Shown: piece by piece, positions 16,431 to 25,407 of the stretch
Position numbering within the stretch: position 1 is the stretch's first letter
Layout of the letters: every line of letters starts with the position of its first letter
NCBI GenBank assembly: GCA_031291685.1
Contig: JARLIP010000170.1
Location: 1-33,386 of the forward strand
Direction of reading: 5' to 3'
DNA from: Caulobacteraceae bacterium
Lineage (GTDB): Bacteria; Pseudomonadota; Alphaproteobacteria; Caulobacterales; Caulobacteraceae
Length of the DNA stretch: 33,386 bases
Translations under genes and position numbers: made by a program
The notes under the pieces: generated by a model
The model's input: the letters and a program-made list of their open reading frames with translations, nothing else
Database searches by the model: none
Told to the model about the DNA's origin: nothing

Positions 16431-16673
16431 TTACGGCTCTTCCTCGCCGAAGAGCGAGCCGGACAGCGCCAGCCGCAGCAGCATCAGGGAGACGGGCTGA
16501 TCCCCACGCAGCCGCACCCCGATCGATACGGCGTCATAGGTCAACAGCAGGCACATCAGGAACAGCGCGCACCGCCGCGCCAGACGCGGGGCGATATGGG
16601 CGAACGCCGCACCTTGCCGCCGCCGCGGATTTCCCGGGTGAGCGTCCCAAACCGTCTCCCGCGCCGTCCGCAT
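16431..16673 (-). CDS. Possible small membrane protein (80 aa)
   Basis: The frame has a basic N-terminal third, one predicted membrane helix (RCALFLMCLLLTYDAVSIGV) and a second hydrophobic stretch (SLMLLRLALSGSLF) before an acidic end (GEEEP). No family is recognised. It fills part of the 452-base gap between the receptor and the P-type ATPase. The hydrophobic helix and the ATG start are its only support; a chance frame is quite possible. In the remaining 16674-16866 I see no gene, and it probably includes the ATPase promoter. Confidence 0.3.
   Translation of the reverse strand: MRTARETVWDAHPGNPRRRQGAAFAHIAPRLARRCALFLMCLLLTYDAVSIGVRLRGDQPVSLMLLRLALSGSLFGEEEP
16436..16455 (+). terminator. Hairpin after the TonB receptor gene
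   Basis: GCTCTTC (16436-16442) and GAAGAGC (16449-16455) form a perfect 7-base stem with a 6-base loop, 22 bases after the receptor stop. There is no T-run, and it also overlaps the end of a possible small gene on the other strand, so it may simply be coding sequence. Confidence 0.35.
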
Positions 16674-16866
16674 GCTGGCCTCACTGTCTCGTCTGAAGCC
16701 CCCATTCGGACAGACGACGAACCTCCGCCATCACCTCATCCGCTGAGACGGGTTCGGCCCGGCTCCATCCGCCCGGTCCCGGGCTTTGATCTGACGCAAG
16801 GCCAAGAACGACGCGGCGGACACAAGCTGAAGGGCGCGCACCACGACCTGAATTGGATAACCGCCC

Positions 16867-19380
16867 GTGCCCCTCGAAGAGACCGGCTTGAGCGAAGCCG
16901 TCGCGGCGGAGCGGCTCCGCACCGAAGGACCGAACCTGCTGCCCGATCCCGATCATCGCGGTCTTGGGCGGATTCTGATCGAGGTTCTGCGCGAGCCGAT
17001 GTTTCTGCTGCTGCTCGTCGGCGCCGGCCTTTATCTGATCCTTGGCGACCTGCGCGAAGCCCTGGTGCTGGCCGCGTTCGCTTCCCTCTCGGTCGGCATC
17101 GCCGTGATCCAGGAGTTCCGCAGCGAGCGGGTGCTGCAGGCCCTGCGGGACATGACCAATCCCCAGGCCACCGTGGTGCGCGATGGCGCGCGACGGCTCA
17201 TTCCGAGCCAGGAAGTGGTGCGGGGAGACCTGATCGCCATCGCCGAGGGTGAGCGCGCCCCCGCCGACGCCATCCTGCGATCAGGTCACGGCGTCGAGAT
17301 CGACGAGAGTCTCCTGACCGGAGAATCCGCGCCGGTGCGCAAGGTCGCCTCCGCGCAGATCACGGCTATGAGCCCGCCGGGGGGCGAGGATACGCCCTTC
17401 GTCTTTTCCGGCTCGCTGCTGGTGCGCGGCCAGGGGCTGGGGGTGGTGACCGCCACCGGCATCCGTTCGGAGATCGGAAAGATCGGCAAGGCCATCGGCG
17501 GCATCGAGACCCTGCCGACCCGGCTGTCTCAGGAAACAAAGCGCCTGGTGCGGATCGCGGGCCTGGCCGCCGTCGTCGTCTGCGCCACGGTTGTTCTGTT
17601 GCTGGGCGTCGTGCGCGGCGCCTGGATGCAGGCTTTGCTGGGCGGGGTGTCGATCGGCATGTCGATGTTGCCGGAAGAGTTTCCCCTGGTGCTGACCGTG
17701 TTCATGGTCATGGGGGCCTGGCGCATCTCCAAGGCGCGGGTGCTGACCCGCAGAGCCACCGCGATCGAAACCCTCGGCTCGGCCACGGTTCTATGCACCG
17801 ACAAGACCGGCACCCTCACCCAAAACCGCATGAGCCTGGTCAGCGCCTGGTCCAACGGCGCCCTGGTCGAATGGCCGGCGGCGACGGCGACGCCAGATGC
17901 TGTCCTTGATCTGGTCAACCTGGGCGCCCTGGCCAGCGCGCCCCATCCGTTCGATCCCATGGAGATGGCCTTCCATGCGTCGGCCAGACCGGCGGACCGC
18001 CCAGGCCGCCGGCTGGAGCGCACCTATGATCTCGCCCCCGGCTGCCCGGCCATGGGCCAGGTCTGGACGGACACGGATGGACGACAGGTGACCGTCAAGG
18101 GCGCGCCAGAAACGGTGCTCAAGCTCTGCGGCCTCGGCGAGGCCAACAGCCAGAGCGTCCTGCGGGCGGTCGATGAGATGGCGCGGCGGGGCGCCCGGGT
18201 GCTGGCGGTGGCGCAGGCTTGCCCGGACGACGGCGCCCTGCCCGAGACACTGGACGGCTTCGCCCTGCGGTTCATCGGTCTCGTCGGCCTGACCGATCCA
18301 TTGCGAGACGGCGTTCCCGAGGCGGTGGTCGAATGCCAGACCGCCGGGGTGCGGGTGGTCATGATCACCGGGGACTATCCCTCCACGGCTGAAGCGATCG
18401 CCGGCCTCGCCGGGATCAAGGACGGCGTCATGCTGACCGGGTCCGAACTTCGCGATCTGACAGACGCAGACCTGGCCCGCAAGGTTCGCGACGTCTCCGT
18501 GTTCGCCCGCATCCTGCCCGACCAGAAGCTGCGCATCGTCCAGGCCCTCAAGGCCGCTGGCGAGGTGGTGGCCATGACCGGGGACGGGGTCAATGACGCG
18601 CCGGCGCTGAAGGCGGCGGACATCGGCATCGCCATGGGCGCGCGGGGCGCCGACGTCGCCAGGGCCGCCGCCGACCTGGTGCTGCTCGACGACGATTTCG
18701 GCGCCATCGTTCACGCCATGCGCCTTGGTCGGCGCATCTACGACAATCTGCAAAAGGCCATGGGCTTCGTGGTCGCCGTCCATGTGCCGATCGCCGGCCT
18801 GGCGATCCTGCCCCTCGCCCTGGGCTTGCCGATCTTCCTGGCGCCGGCCCACATCGCCTTTCTGGAAATGATCATCGATCCGGTCTGCTCCCTGGTGTTC
18901 GAGGCGGAGACCGAAGAGGGCGACGTCATGCGCCGTCCGCCGCGCGCGCCGGCCCGGCGGCTCTTTACGGCCGGCGGGCTAACCTATCAGGCCGGCCAGG
19001 GGCTCTGCGTCCTGGCGCCGGTCGCCGCGACCTACGCCGTGGCGTCGGCCTGGGGGATGGCCGAGGACGCCGTTCGCGCGACCGCGTTCTTGACCCTGGT
19101 GCTATCGATCCTTGGCCTGATCCTCGCCAATCGAAGCTTCGGTTCGGTGATTGAGGCCGTGGCGCGCCCCAATCGGGTGTTTGGCCTCATCACGGTCGGG
19201 GTCTTGCTCGCCGTCTTCGCCGTAATGGGGATTCCAACGCTTCGGGATCTCTTTCATTTTGGGCGGTTGCCGCCCAAGGGGCTCCTGTTCGCCGTCGTCG
19301 GCGCGGCGGGCGGACTGATCCTGCTGGAACTCTTCCATCAGGTCTCGCACCTGATCGGCCGATCACCCCAAAGGGCATGA
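16867..19380 (+). CDS. P-type cation-transporting ATPase (P2-like)
   Basis: An 837-residue ion pump. It shows the N-terminal GLSEAVAAERLRTEGPN entry of type II pumps, the actuator motif TGES (151-154), the M4 motif MLPEEFPLVLTVF (268-280), the phosphorylated Asp D312 in DKTGTLT, KGAPETVLKLC in the nucleotide domain, and MTGDGVNDAPALKAADIGIA in the hinge. The C-terminal membrane part (M5-M10) begins LQKAMGFVVAVHVPIAGLAI. Length and order are full. The ion is unclear: M4 has PEEFP rather than the PEGLP of calcium pumps, and M6 reads FLEMIIDPVCSLVFEAE. No heavy-metal CPC motif or N-terminal metal domain is present. It starts at a GTG and is convergent with the AI-2E-type gene. Confidence 0.93.
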   Translation: MPLEETGLSEAVAAERLRTEGPNLLPDPDHRGLGRILIEVLREPMFLLLLVGAGLYLILGDLREALVLAAFASLSVGIAVIQEFRSERVLQALRDMTNPQATVVRDGARRLIPSQEVVRGDLIAIAEGERAPADAILRSGHGVEIDESLLTGESAPVRKVASAQITAMSPPGGEDTPFVFSGSLLVRGQGLGVVTATGIRSEIGKIGKAIGGIETLPTRLSQETKRLVRIAGLAAVVVCATVVLLLGVVRGAWMQALLGGVSIGMSMLPEEFPLVLTVFMVMGAWRISKARVLTRRATAIETLGSATVLCTDKTGTLTQNRMSLVSAWSNGALVEWPAATATPDAVLDLVNLGALASAPHPFDPMEMAFHASARPADRPGRRLERTYDLAPGCPAMGQVWTDTDGRQVTVKGAPETVLKLCGLGEANSQSVLRAVDEMARRGARVLAVAQACPDDGALPETLDGFALRFIGLVGLTDPLRDGVPEAVVECQTAGVRVVMITGDYPSTAEAIAGLAGIKDGVMLTGSELRDLTDADLARKVRDVSVFARILPDQKLRIVQALKAAGEVVAMTGDGVNDAPALKAADIGIAMGARGADVARAAADLVLLDDDFGAIVHAMRLGRRIYDNLQKAMGFVVAVHVPIAGLAILPLALGLPIFLAPAHIAFLEMIIDPVCSLVFEAETEEGDVMRRPPRAPARRLFTAGGLTYQAGQGLCVLAPVAATYAVASAWGMAEDAVRATAFLTLVLSILGLILANRSFGSVIEAVARPNRVFGLITVGVLLAVFAVMGIPTLRDLFHFGRLPPKGLLFAVVGAAGGLILLELFHQVSHLIGRSPQRA

Positions 19381-19386
19381 TCGTCT

Positions 19387-20496
19387 TCAGCGTGCGACCG
19401 AGCGCCAGGGCCAGCGGATCTTCAGGTGGGCGCGGGCCTCGACGCGTTCGCCAAGAACGTCCTCGATATAGAGATGATTGACGAGCAGGATCAGCACCAC
19501 GGTGATCGGCGCGGCCAGGAACACGCCCACCGGCCCCAGCAGCAGGGCGAAGACCACCGTCGAAAAGATCGAGATCACCGGTGGAACATCGACCGCCTCG
19601 TCCTGGGCGTAGGGGGTGATGAACGTGCCCTCGATGAAATGCACGGCCCAGAACAGCAAGGCGACCAGCAGCGCCTTGATCGGCTCCTGCAGAAAGCCGA
19701 TCAGCATGCCCGGCAACGCCGCCATGACCGAGCCGACATAGGGAATGAAGGTCAAGATCGCCCCTGTGAGCCCCAGGGCGAAGGGCGCGTCGATGCCCAT
19801 GGCCCAAAGCCCCAGGCTCGACAGCACCCCCACCGCGACCATGACCACAAGCCGCGCCAGCAGCCAGCGGCGCAGGCCGTGGGCCAAGGCGCCAAGCACC
19901 TCGCCATACCGCTCCCGACGCGATTGGGGGACCAGGGCCAGGAAATTGCTGCGATAGCGCTCCGGCTCGATCGCCAGAAACACCCCGCCGGCGATCATCA
20001 CCAAGGCGTAGGTCAAGGCTTGCCCGACGCCGGCGACCAGGCCGGCCAGCAGGCGGGGACCTGTGCCGGTGGCGGCGGTCTTCAGGGCGTCGCTTGAGCG
20101 CGCGACCATGTCGCGACCAAGGGGGCTGCCATTGAGCCATGCAAGGAAGCTGTGCAGGCCTTTGGGCAGCTTCTGCGAGAGTTCGTCATATTGCGAGGCC
20201 ATCATCGCCCCGAACACCTCGAAGGCCAGGGCCACCGCCCCAAACACCCCGACGATGACCACCGCCAGCGCCAACCCCCTGGACAGGCCGGTTCGCTGGC
20301 CGATGCCATCGGCCAGACCCCGGAATCCCACAGCGAGGACGATCGCGCCGAACGCGATCGACAGAACGTCCTTGAGCCGCCAGAGCGCGAGCCCCAAGGC
20401 CACAAGCGCTATGACAATCACCGTTCGAGCGATGAACGCGCCAAGCCCGACGGGAGCCATCGCCTCGGCGGCCTTGCCCGGCGAACGATCGTCCAT
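19387..20496 (-). CDS. AI-2E transporter / PerM family membrane protein
   Basis: About 369 residues with paired N-terminal membrane helices (TVIVIALVALGLALWRLKDV and GAIVLAVGF), a soluble middle part (YDELSQKLPKGLHSFLAWLN) and the family's conserved C-terminal block (LGLTGAILTFIPYVGSVMAA, then LPGMLIGFLQ, EGTFITPYAQ and LLLGPVGVFLAAPITVVLIL). Family members export autoinducer-2 in some species or act as Na/H antiporters in others, so the cargo is not known. The ATG at 20494-20496 is favoured; the frame stays open 39 bases further up. It starts 5 bases after the lipoprotein gene's stop, so the two are likely co-transcribed. Confidence 0.92.
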   Translation of the reverse strand: MDDRSPGKAAEAMAPVGLGAFIARTVIVIALVALGLALWRLKDVLSIAFGAIVLAVGFRGLADGIGQRTGLSRGLALAVVIVGVFGAVALAFEVFGAMMASQYDELSQKLPKGLHSFLAWLNGSPLGRDMVARSSDALKTAATGTGPRLLAGLVAGVGQALTYALVMIAGGVFLAIEPERYRSNFLALVPQSRRERYGEVLGALAHGLRRWLLARLVVMVAVGVLSSLGLWAMGIDAPFALGLTGAILTFIPYVGSVMAALPGMLIGFLQEPIKALLVALLFWAVHFIEGTFITPYAQDEAVDVPPVISIFSTVVFALLLGPVGVFLAAPITVVLILLVNHLYIEDVLGERVEARAHLKIRWPWRSVAR

Positions 20497-20501
20497 CGTC
20501 G

Positions 20502-21356
20502 TCAGCGCCCGTCCCAGGGGGGCGCCGCTGGGCATGGCGCACGCAGCGCGCCGGCATAGGTCAGGCCGCCCTCGCCGAGCCCCTTGACCCAGCAGACGGG
20601 GCCCAGGGCAAGTTGCCGCGCCGGAGCAGCGGCCAGGGCGTCGGTCGCCGCTGGCGCCTCAAGGGCTGCGGCGGCCAGCTTGCCAGCTAGTCCCGCACCC
20701 CGCGCCGGGCTGGCCGCGGAGGGCCTGACCGTCACGCGATAGCCAATGACTCCACCGCCGAAACTGGGCGTCAGGCCTTCAAGGCAGATCGTGGCGGCGC
20801 AGCTTGACCAGTTCACGGCCCCGTCGCCCTGCCCTGGCCGGCGCGCCGCGAACCGGGGCAGTCGCTCGCTCTCTCCGCTCCGCGACAGGGCTTGGTTGAC
20901 CCGATCGCGGACCTGATCGATGGAGGGATAGAGCACGGCTCGGGGGTCGATCCGCGCGGCCATTTCACCCACATCACCAAGCCTGCGATTGTAGATCCTG
21001 GCCCCGAGATCGATCAGAGCGATCGATGCGCGTTGGTGAAAACTCTCCTCAGGCGCTTCGCAGGCGGCGGTGAAGGCCTCTGTGTCCGCCAGCGAAAGCC
21101 CAGGGTCTTCCGACGCCAGCCGCACCCCACGCCATGCGCAGGCGATGGCCGGGTCGGGGGGAATTCCGAGACAACCGCCCGTTTTTGCATAGCAGCCCGC
21201 AAGAACCGCCTGTTGATCGATATCGCCGCTCAGCGCCGCGTGCAGATGCTCCGGCGCGGAACGGATGGCCTTGGAGCTGTGCTCCTCGCACCCTGTCAGA
21301 CCCACGAGGCCCGCCGCGATCGCCATGGCGGCGGCAGTCAGCGCGATAGATCTCAT
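20502..21356 (-). CDS. Hypothetical lipoprotein
   Basis: A 284-residue protein with a lipoprotein signal (MRSIALTAAAMAIAAGLVGL followed by the lipobox LTGC) and a mature part with eight or so further Cys residues, several spaced as possible disulfides (LAGCYAKTGGCLG, AIACAW, TAACEA, SSCAATICLEG). Asp after the lipidated Cys is absent (C-E-E), so outer-membrane sorting is likely. No family is recognised. It is the first gene of a probable two-gene unit with the AI-2E-type protein and diverges from the MmcQ/YjbR gene. A GGGGCA-GTG-TGCCCC hairpin (21378-21392) lies just before its start. Confidence 0.75.
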   Translation of the reverse strand: MRSIALTAAAMAIAAGLVGLTGCEEHSSKAIRSAPEHLHAALSGDIDQQAVLAGCYAKTGGCLGIPPDPAIACAWRGVRLASEDPGLSLADTEAFTAACEAPEESFHQRASIALIDLGARIYNRRLGDVGEMAARIDPRAVLYPSIDQVRDRVNQALSRSGESERLPRFAARRPGQGDGAVNWSSCAATICLEGLTPSFGGGVIGYRVTVRPSAASPARGAGLAGKLAAAALEAPAATDALAAAPARQLALGPVCWVKGLGEGGLTYAGALRAPCPAAPPWDGR

Positions 21357-21527
21357 GGATTTGGCCCTCAACGTCCTGGGGCAGTGTGCCCCCGGTCGGC
21401 GCGGATCGGCCTTGATCCTGCTCAAGCCCGGCGGAACCATCCCGCCGCCGCGCCGATTGGCGTTTTCACCCTGGGCGACTCATGGCCTTGGTTCGCCCCC
21501 ATCTCGTGCGACCTCAAAGACCCAGTC

Positions 21528-21962
21528 ATGACCCCCGACGCGTTTCGCCTCCTGGCCCTGAGCTTTCCGCGGACCCGGGAGGTTCCGTTTCTCGGCTCCC
21601 AGGAGTTTCGCGTCCGGGAGCGCACCTTCGCCACCCTGGGCTGGCCCGAACCGGGCTGGGCCATCCTGCGCCTGACGCCGGCCGATCAGGCCCGGCTGCT
21701 GTCCGCCACCCCAGCCCTGGCGCCGGAGCCCGGCGGACGGGGCAAGCGCGGGGTGACCCGGCTGCGCCTCGCCGCCCTGCACGAGGGCGATCTGAAGCCG
21801 ATCCTGAAGGCCGCCTGGCGCGCGGCGAGCGAGCCTTCGCACGCCGCCGGTCCTGTCGCGGCAAAAGCCCGGCCTTCGGCGCCTCCGGCCCCGGCCTGGA
21901 CCCAGACCGGCTCGTCCCAGGTCATCCCCCTGTTCGCGGCGGCGCGGCCGCCGACCCGATAA
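21528..21962 (+). CDS. MmcQ/YjbR-family protein
   Basis: A 144-residue protein. Its first 105 residues match the MmcQ/YjbR fold (FRLLALSFPRTREVPFLGSQ, EFRVRERTFATLGWPEPGWA, ILRLTPADQARLL, HEGDLKPILKAAWRAA), a small DNA-binding-like domain whose function is undefined in most species. The last 40 residues are a Pro/Ala-rich tail that may be unstructured. The start is the ATG at 21528; upstream in-frame codons lie inside the divergent lipoprotein region. It converges with arsA. Confidence 0.8.
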   Translation: MTPDAFRLLALSFPRTREVPFLGSQEFRVRERTFATLGWPEPGWAILRLTPADQARLLSATPALAPEPGGRGKRGVTRLRLAALHEGDLKPILKAAWRAASEPSHAAGPVAAKARPSAPPAPAWTQTGSSQVIPLFAAARPPTR

Positions 21963-22029
21963 GCCTGCCGACCGGTCGCCTCGTCATGGAAGACGGCCAC
22001 CTCGACCGTCATTCGGCCTAAGGCGCCAT

Positions 22030-23823
22030 TCAGTTCCGATCGGTCTGCCCTGAAACAAGTTCCGACAGGGCGTCCAGGCCAATCGGCGGCTCGGCTTGCC
22101 AGGGAACGACAAATATCCGCTCGGAAAGCTCACGCTCAATGCGCTCCATCTGCCGCAGCTCGCCTAGGAGGCGGGCCTTGAGCAAGGGGTCGCTGGTTCC
22201 GGCGGCGGCGAGGCTCTTATTGACCACCCAGCCATAGGTCTCGATCCGCGCCCGCCGCAGATCCGCTTGGAGGGCCTGCGCCTGCAACACCGGCGTCGGC
22301 TCGGGAACCGTGACCAGGATGATCCGGGTGTAGCTGGCGTCTTGCAGCCGCATGAGCGGCGTTACGATATGGCCGTGGGATGTGGCGTCAAACTCGCGCA
22401 TCGTCTGCCGGTGATAGGCGCCCGTCGCATCCATCAGCAGCAGGGTATGCCCCGTGGGGGCGGTGTCGAGCACGACATAGGCGTCCTTCGCCTCGCGGAC
22501 GGTCCGCGAAAAGGCATGAAACACCGCCACCTCCTCGGTGCAGGGCGAGGCGAGATCCTCGCGCAGCAGATCGAGTTCATCCGGGTTCAGGGACGGGCCG
22601 CGCGCGGCGACCATCTTGTCGATATAATCCTTCGTCTCCCGCTTGGGATCGATGCGGTCGACCCGCAGTCCAGGCATCTCTCCGGCCAGGGTCATGGCGA
22701 GGTGGGCGGCCGGGTCCGTGGTGCTCAGATGCACCGCCTTGCCGCGTTTCACCAGGCCGATCGCCAGGGCCGAGGCGATCGTGGTTTTTCCGACGCCCCC
22801 CTTGCCCATGACCATGACCAGCCCAGGGCCAACCGCGGCCAACTCGTCGGCCAGGCGGTCCAGTCCGGCATGGGCCTTCATCGGACCCACGGCGACGGCG
22901 GCCTCGACATAGCTGGGCTGCGCGCTCAGGAGCGCCCGCAACGCGGCCAATCCCATCATGTTGAAGCCGCGCAGCGGGATCTCGTCCCGAGGCAGGGCGC
23001 TCAGCTGCGGCGACATTCCAGCGATCGCCTCCCGACCGCTGACCTCAAGGGAGTGGGCCGTCCGATCCTGGGGATCGCTCGCGTGGAAGACGCCGTTGAT
23101 GGCCAGCCGCTGATTGCCGAGCCCGAGGGCGCGAAGCTCCTCCGAGGTCCGGGAAGCCTCCGCGATCGCGCCCTTCTCCGGCCGCGTCACCAGGACCACG
23201 GCGGTCAGGGCGGCGTCACCGAGGGAGGCCAGCGCGGTCTTGAACCGGTCCTCCTGCATCTTCAGTCCGGAATGCGGCCCCAGGCACGAGGCGCCGCGGT
23301 CATTGTCCTTGAGAAATCCGGTCCAGGCCTTCGGCAGGCTGAGGAGGCGCAGGGTATGGCCCGTTGGCGCGGTGTCGAAAATGACGTGATCATAGGCCTC
23401 CACCCTATCGGCCAGCAGGGCGGCGAACTCGTCAAAGGCGGCGATCTCCGTGGTGCAGGCGCCGGATAGCTCCTCACGGACCGTCGCGCGTTCGGCCTCG
23501 CTCGCGTCCGGCGCCATCTGCGCCAGCACCCGCCCGCGATAGGCGTCGGCGGCGGCCTCTGGATCTATATTCATCACCAGCAGGCCGGGCGCGCCCGGGA
23601 CCGGGGTCGGGGTATCCTTGAGTTCCGCGCCGAGCATCTCGTCCAGGTTCGAGGCGGCGTCGGTGCTGACCAGCAGGACCGACTTGCCCGCGTCCGAGAG
23701 CGCCAAGGCCGTGGCGGCGGCGAGGGAGGTCTTGCCGACCCCGCCCTTGCCGGTGAAGAACAGATGGCGGGTCGGATGCGCCAGCAGTCCCAGCGCGAGC
23801 TTCTCCTCGGGGCGATCCGTCAT
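22030..23823 (-). CDS. arsA: ArsA-type arsenite-stimulated ATPase, two-domain
   Basis: A 597-residue tandem ATPase close to E. coli ArsA length. Each half has a P-loop (GKGGVGKTS at 25-33, GKGGVGKTT at 340-348) and the signature DTAPTGHT (150-157, and again in the second half). The three cysteines that bind As(III)/Sb(III) in ArsA are all present in their contexts: C123 (GACTTEIAAFDEF), C180 (GASCLGPHSG) and C428 (SPCTEEVAVFHAFSR). In known operons ArsA energises the ArsB efflux pump and receives metalloid from ArsD. No arsB, arsD, arsC or arsR is in the window. The ATG at 23821-23823 is chosen; earlier residues are Arg-rich and unlikely. It may serve arsenite efflux with a pump encoded elsewhere. 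Confidence 0.93.
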   Translation of the reverse strand: MTDRPEEKLALGLLAHPTRHLFFTGKGGVGKTSLAAATALALSDAGKSVLLVSTDAASNLDEMLGAELKDTPTPVPGAPGLLVMNIDPEAAADAYRGRVLAQMAPDASEAERATVREELSGACTTEIAAFDEFAALLADRVEAYDHVIFDTAPTGHTLRLLSLPKAWTGFLKDNDRGASCLGPHSGLKMQEDRFKTALASLGDAALTAVVLVTRPEKGAIAEASRTSEELRALGLGNQRLAINGVFHASDPQDRTAHSLEVSGREAIAGMSPQLSALPRDEIPLRGFNMMGLAALRALLSAQPSYVEAAVAVGPMKAHAGLDRLADELAAVGPGLVMVMGKGGVGKTTIASALAIGLVKRGKAVHLSTTDPAAHLAMTLAGEMPGLRVDRIDPKRETKDYIDKMVAARGPSLNPDELDLLREDLASPCTEEVAVFHAFSRTVREAKDAYVVLDTAPTGHTLLLMDATGAYHRQTMREFDATSHGHIVTPLMRLQDASYTRIILVTVPEPTPVLQAQALQADLRRARIETYGWVVNKSLAAAGTSDPLLKARLLGELRQMERIERELSERIFVVPWQAEPPIGLDALSELVSGQTDRN

Positions 23824-23957
23824 GCGCTTGGCTTTCCATCCTCGTTGCGACCACGCTCGCGCAAGGCGTGCGATACGGCGCCCCAGTAGCAACAACGGCC
23901 GGGGCCTTGCCTCAGCCGTCCCGCGTCTTCTTGGTCACTCGCTTGAACGCGCGCCGA

Positions 23958-24590
23958 TCAGCGGCGATCGCCCCGATAGTGGCGCTGCTCGTAGTGATAC
24001 CAGTAGCGATGATAGGGATAGGGACGATACCCCCAACGACCGTCGTTCCAGATCCACGGACGGTAGCCCGGGGGGGCGACATAGGCCACGCCGCCGCCGA
24101 ACACCGGCGGCTCGAACGGCGGAGCGCCGGGGCGCACGCCATAGCCGGGCGGGCAGCCTGGGCTGGTCGCGCTGGCGCCGATGGCGCTGCCGGCGATGGC
24201 GCCCAGGGCCCCGCCGACCACCATGCCGGCGCCGCGGTCGTGCCGCCCGGAGACGCTGGAGCCAAGGATGGCGCCCAGCACCCCGCCGATCACCGCCCCG
24301 GCCGCCTGGTTCTGGTTGCGCTGATCGATGCAGCTTTCCGCCGCCCAACGCTGAACGGCCTCGGCATAGCGCCGATCCTCCTCCTGCGCCGAAGGTGCGC
24401 TGTCGTAACGGCCATCCCGGGGATTATAACCGTCCGGCGGCGGCACGTCGGGGTCGCCATAGGCATAGCCCGGCTCGTAGCCGGGCGGCGGCGGACCCAG
24501 CCCCGGCTGGGCCTGGACAGGTCCGCCCCCCGCGGCGGTCATCATCACCACGGCGCAGAGCCAGCCGGTCGCCTTCACCAAGCCTTGCAT
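23958..24590 (-). CDS. Exported glycine-zipper protein
   Basis: A 210-residue protein with a signal peptide (MQGLVKATGWLCAVVMMTAA, cleaved near VQAQ), a Pro/Gly/Tyr-rich stretch, a central glycine zipper (AAGAVIGGVLGAILGSSVSG and AGMVVGGALGAIAGSAIGAS) and a Tyr/His/Arg-rich tail (YRPYPYHRYWYHYEQRHYRG). Glycine-zipper proteins of this sort sit in or at the outer membrane as small helical hairpins, sometimes in stress responses. The role is unknown. The ATG at 24588-24590 fits the signal peptide. It lies 134 bases upstream of arsA on the same strand. Confidence 0.8.
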   Translation of the reverse strand: MQGLVKATGWLCAVVMMTAAGGGPVQAQPGLGPPPPGYEPGYAYGDPDVPPPDGYNPRDGRYDSAPSAQEEDRRYAEAVQRWAAESCIDQRNQNQAAGAVIGGVLGAILGSSVSGRHDRGAGMVVGGALGAIAGSAIGASATSPGCPPGYGVRPGAPPFEPPVFGGGVAYVAPPGYRPWIWNDGRWGYRPYPYHRYWYHYEQRHYRGDRR

Positions 24591-24745
24591 CACGGTCTCC
24601 GGTTTGGGGTTCGATCGCTTCCGAACCTGGCGGCGATCCAATGAGCTCCAACCTGCGCGCCCGGCCGAGCCCGGTCATTGCGCGAGATCAACCGGGTTCT
24701 CGCCCTGGCATCCGGCATTAAGCGGGTCTGAGGGCCCAGAGCGGC

Positions 24746-25267
24746 TCACGGCGTCTTGGCGCTCTCCTTGCGCAGCAGGTCATCGGGATTGTGGGCCAGG
24801 GCGTCGGCGAACTGCTCAAAGGCCCAGTAGGCGTCCGACCAGGTCCACTTGTGCGGCGTCAGAAGGATATCGGTTTCATACCAGGCGTAGCGCCCGATCT
24901 GGGCGCTCCCGTCCGGCTGGACCAGACGGGCCTCGATCCGGGCGCCGCCGAGGCTGAAGCTCATCATCGACAGGCCCGGTCGGTCGCTCAACTGCTTGAA
25001 CGTCGGCCGGTTCGGCTTGGCGTCGACCAACACCAGCTTCAGTTCGCCGCCACTCGCCGACAGTCCGCCGCCGCGCGACAGGGCGTGCTCCACATCGCCC
25101 TTGAGCTCGGCCGCGAGGCTATCCAGTTCGCCCTGCCCATAGGTCTGGGCCTGGGCCGCAAGCTCAGGGCCGATCGCAACGGAAACCTTCGCGACACTGA
25201 CTGGCGCGGCCTGCGCCGCGGTGAAGGTGACGGCCGCCAGGGCCACAGCCAGCAAGGTCGATCTCAT
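24746..25267 (-). CDS. Hypothetical exported protein
   Basis: A 173-residue protein with a clear signal peptide (MRSTLLAVALAAVTFTAAQA, cleaved before APVS). The mature part reads VSVAIGPELAAQAQTYGQGE through ELKLVLVDAKPNRPTFKQLS to WTWSDAYWAFEQFADALAHN. The pattern of an N-terminal beta strand, an LKLVLVDAKPNRPT strand and a helix near the end suggests a small periplasmic or outer-membrane-associated domain of the kind found in DUF3313-like lipoproteins, but no family was firmly recognised and there is no lipobox. It diverges from the MgtC/DUF4010 gene. Confidence 0.7.
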   Translation of the reverse strand: MRSTLLAVALAAVTFTAAQAAPVSVAKVSVAIGPELAAQAQTYGQGELDSLAAELKGDVEHALSRGGGLSASGGELKLVLVDAKPNRPTFKQLSDRPGLSMMSFSLGGARIEARLVQPDGSAQIGRYAWYETDILLTPHKWTWSDAYWAFEQFADALAHNPDDLLRKESAKTP

Positions 25268-25407
25268 TGTCCTGCTCCACGACGTGAGATTATTGGGGCG
25301 CCGCGACGCCCGCCCGGCATTGACGCCGATCAAGGCCCATTCCAGTCGCAAGGACCAGGGTTTTCCGCATGACGCCCGCCAGGGGCGAGCCAACCCATTG
25401 ATTTGCA

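Noticed and set aside
21992-22010. GACGG/CCGTC dyad between the MmcQ and arsA gene ends
   Set aside because: Only 5 base pairs with a 9-base loop and no T-run; too weak for a terminator call.
22267-23469. 400-codon plus-strand frame opposite arsA
   Set aside because: No recognisable domain; the minus strand encodes a full ArsA with both P-loops.
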